A stretch of 6,411 nt of DNA from JARRQB01 sp965368585 (GTDB lineage Bacteria > Pseudomonadota > Gammaproteobacteria > Chromatiales > Chromatiaceae): the NCBI GenBank assembly GCA_965368585.1, contig CBDUNM010000218.1, forward strand, positions 1 to 6,411, in the 5' to 3' direction. Below the pieces are notes generated by a model that was not told the DNA's origin, made no database searches, and worked only from the letters and a program-made list of their open reading frames with translations. Below are positions 6,009-6,411 of this stretch, piece by piece. The position numbers and the translations under genes were made by a program. The first letter of the stretch is position 1. Each line of letters opens with the position of its first letter.

Positions 6009-6029
6009 TCCCGTTTCACACATAAACAA
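6002..6029. repeat. 8-bp inverted repeat over the activator -35 region
   Basis: TTGTTTAT (6002-6009) and ATAAACAA (6022-6029) are perfect inverted copies separated by 12 bases. One arm covers the proposed -35 hexamer of the activator gene, so a protein bound here would compete with or assist RNA polymerase. It is a candidate operator; the bound protein is unknown. Confidence 0.45.
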
Positions 6030-6323
6030 ATCATTACGACCGCGTATCGACAATGCGCCGGCAGGAAGATTCAAACCGGTGTAGTTTGATCTATTTCAAG
6101 TGGTTAGAGGGCGGTATGACGAGGCTGTAGCGGTGCCGGAATGTACCACCCGGTTGCGTTTGCTCTTGCAGACGGCGAACGCCATCGTATCGGCGCTCAG
6201 TGCGCGGGAACCCCCACCGTCTCGATCCAGCCGCTCGCGGCGCCGGTTGTGCGCCGAATCGGCTTGAAATGCGGTTGACCTGCGTCGTCGTTGGACGGCG
6301 AAGCACGAACTCAGCTCCTTGGC

Positions 6324-6369
6324 TGCAACGCGCGTTGCACCCGTATAACGGGTCCCTTGCGGGAAAGGG
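6324..6369. repeat. Three back-to-back hairpin-forming palindromes
   Basis: TGCAACGCGCGTTGCA (6324-6339) is a perfect 16-bp palindrome. It is followed directly by ACCCGT-ATA-ACGGGT (6339-6353) and then CCCTT-N6-AAGGG (6354-6369). The three are adjacent with almost no bases between them. There is no T-run on either side that would mark a simple terminator. Possible roles are a structured RNA, a repeat element, or a protein-binding or recombination site. Confidence 0.45.
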
Positions 6370-6411
6370 GCGAACAACGGTTTACTATCGCGTTGTCAAG
6401 ATGGGAAACTG

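Larger units (their letters stand above)
5955..6411. other. Right-end stretch with no supported gene
   Basis: Beyond the activator promoter I see no convincing gene on either strand. Two overlapping minus-strand open frames (ending near 6091 and 6096) are arginine/serine-rich, match nothing I recognise, and lack ribosome sites; one begins with a TTG codon. The region has several inverted repeats: TCAAAC/GTTTGA at 6071-6089, CGGCGC/GCGCCG at 6238-6256, and the palindrome cluster at 6324-6369. It could be a spacer, the remnant of a decayed gene, or hold an unrecognised RNA. Confidence 0.5.

Noticed and set aside
6091..6377. Two overlapping minus-strand open frames of 71 and 93 residues
   Set aside because: Neither has a ribosome site or known motif, they use overlapping frames, one needs a TTG start, and the composition is Arg/Ser-rich.

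Overview
This window is the start of a contractile injection system (eCIS-like, phage-tail-derived) gene cluster together with what looks like its own control unit. All supported genes lie on the minus strand, so the cluster reads from right to left. The DNA is GC-rich, the gene ends overlap tightly (ATGA), and the regulator is a sigma-54 activator. That suggests a proteobacterium, perhaps beta or gamma, but the genus cannot be told from this sequence. No capsid, terminase, integrase or replication gene is visible, which favours an injection system over a prophage, although the window is short.

Right end (about 5955-6411): about 450 bases with no gene I can support. It holds the likely housekeeping-type promoter of the regulator, an 8-bp inverted repeat over its -35 region, and a cluster of perfect palindromes at 6324-6369. 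Next (4524-5954) is a 476-residue sigma-54 enhancer-binding protein. It has a degenerate receiver-like N-terminus, a complete AAA+ domain with an unusual GAYTHA loop in place of GAFTGA, and a C-terminal Fis-type HTH. The 249-base gap after it (4275-4523) contains three related 14-bp palindromic sites (core GGATAnTTnTGTCC), a fourth unrelated inverted repeat, and a near-perfect -24/-12 promoter just ahead of an 82-residue protein that looks like a mini winged helix (4026-4274).

After that, a 322-base gap (3704-4025) carries a second -24/-12 promoter at 3759-3774. It lies just upstream of the structural operon, which reads: tail sheath (2069-3703), tail tube (1526-2053), a gp26-like baseplate protein with two CxxC pairs (804-1511), a low-complexity protein with conserved ends (58-807), and the first 20 codons of a DUF4255/Pvc16-like cap protein (1-61, running off the window). 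The last three genes are joined by ATGA stop/start overlaps.

Taken together, I infer a dedicated switch: a locally encoded activator, not obviously phosphorylated by a histidine kinase, would bind the palindromes and fire two sigma-54 promoters. One would drive the small winged-helix-like protein and the other the injection machine. The protein assignments rest on recognisable family motifs. The promoter and operator calls rest on consensus matches, and the circuit itself is inference.
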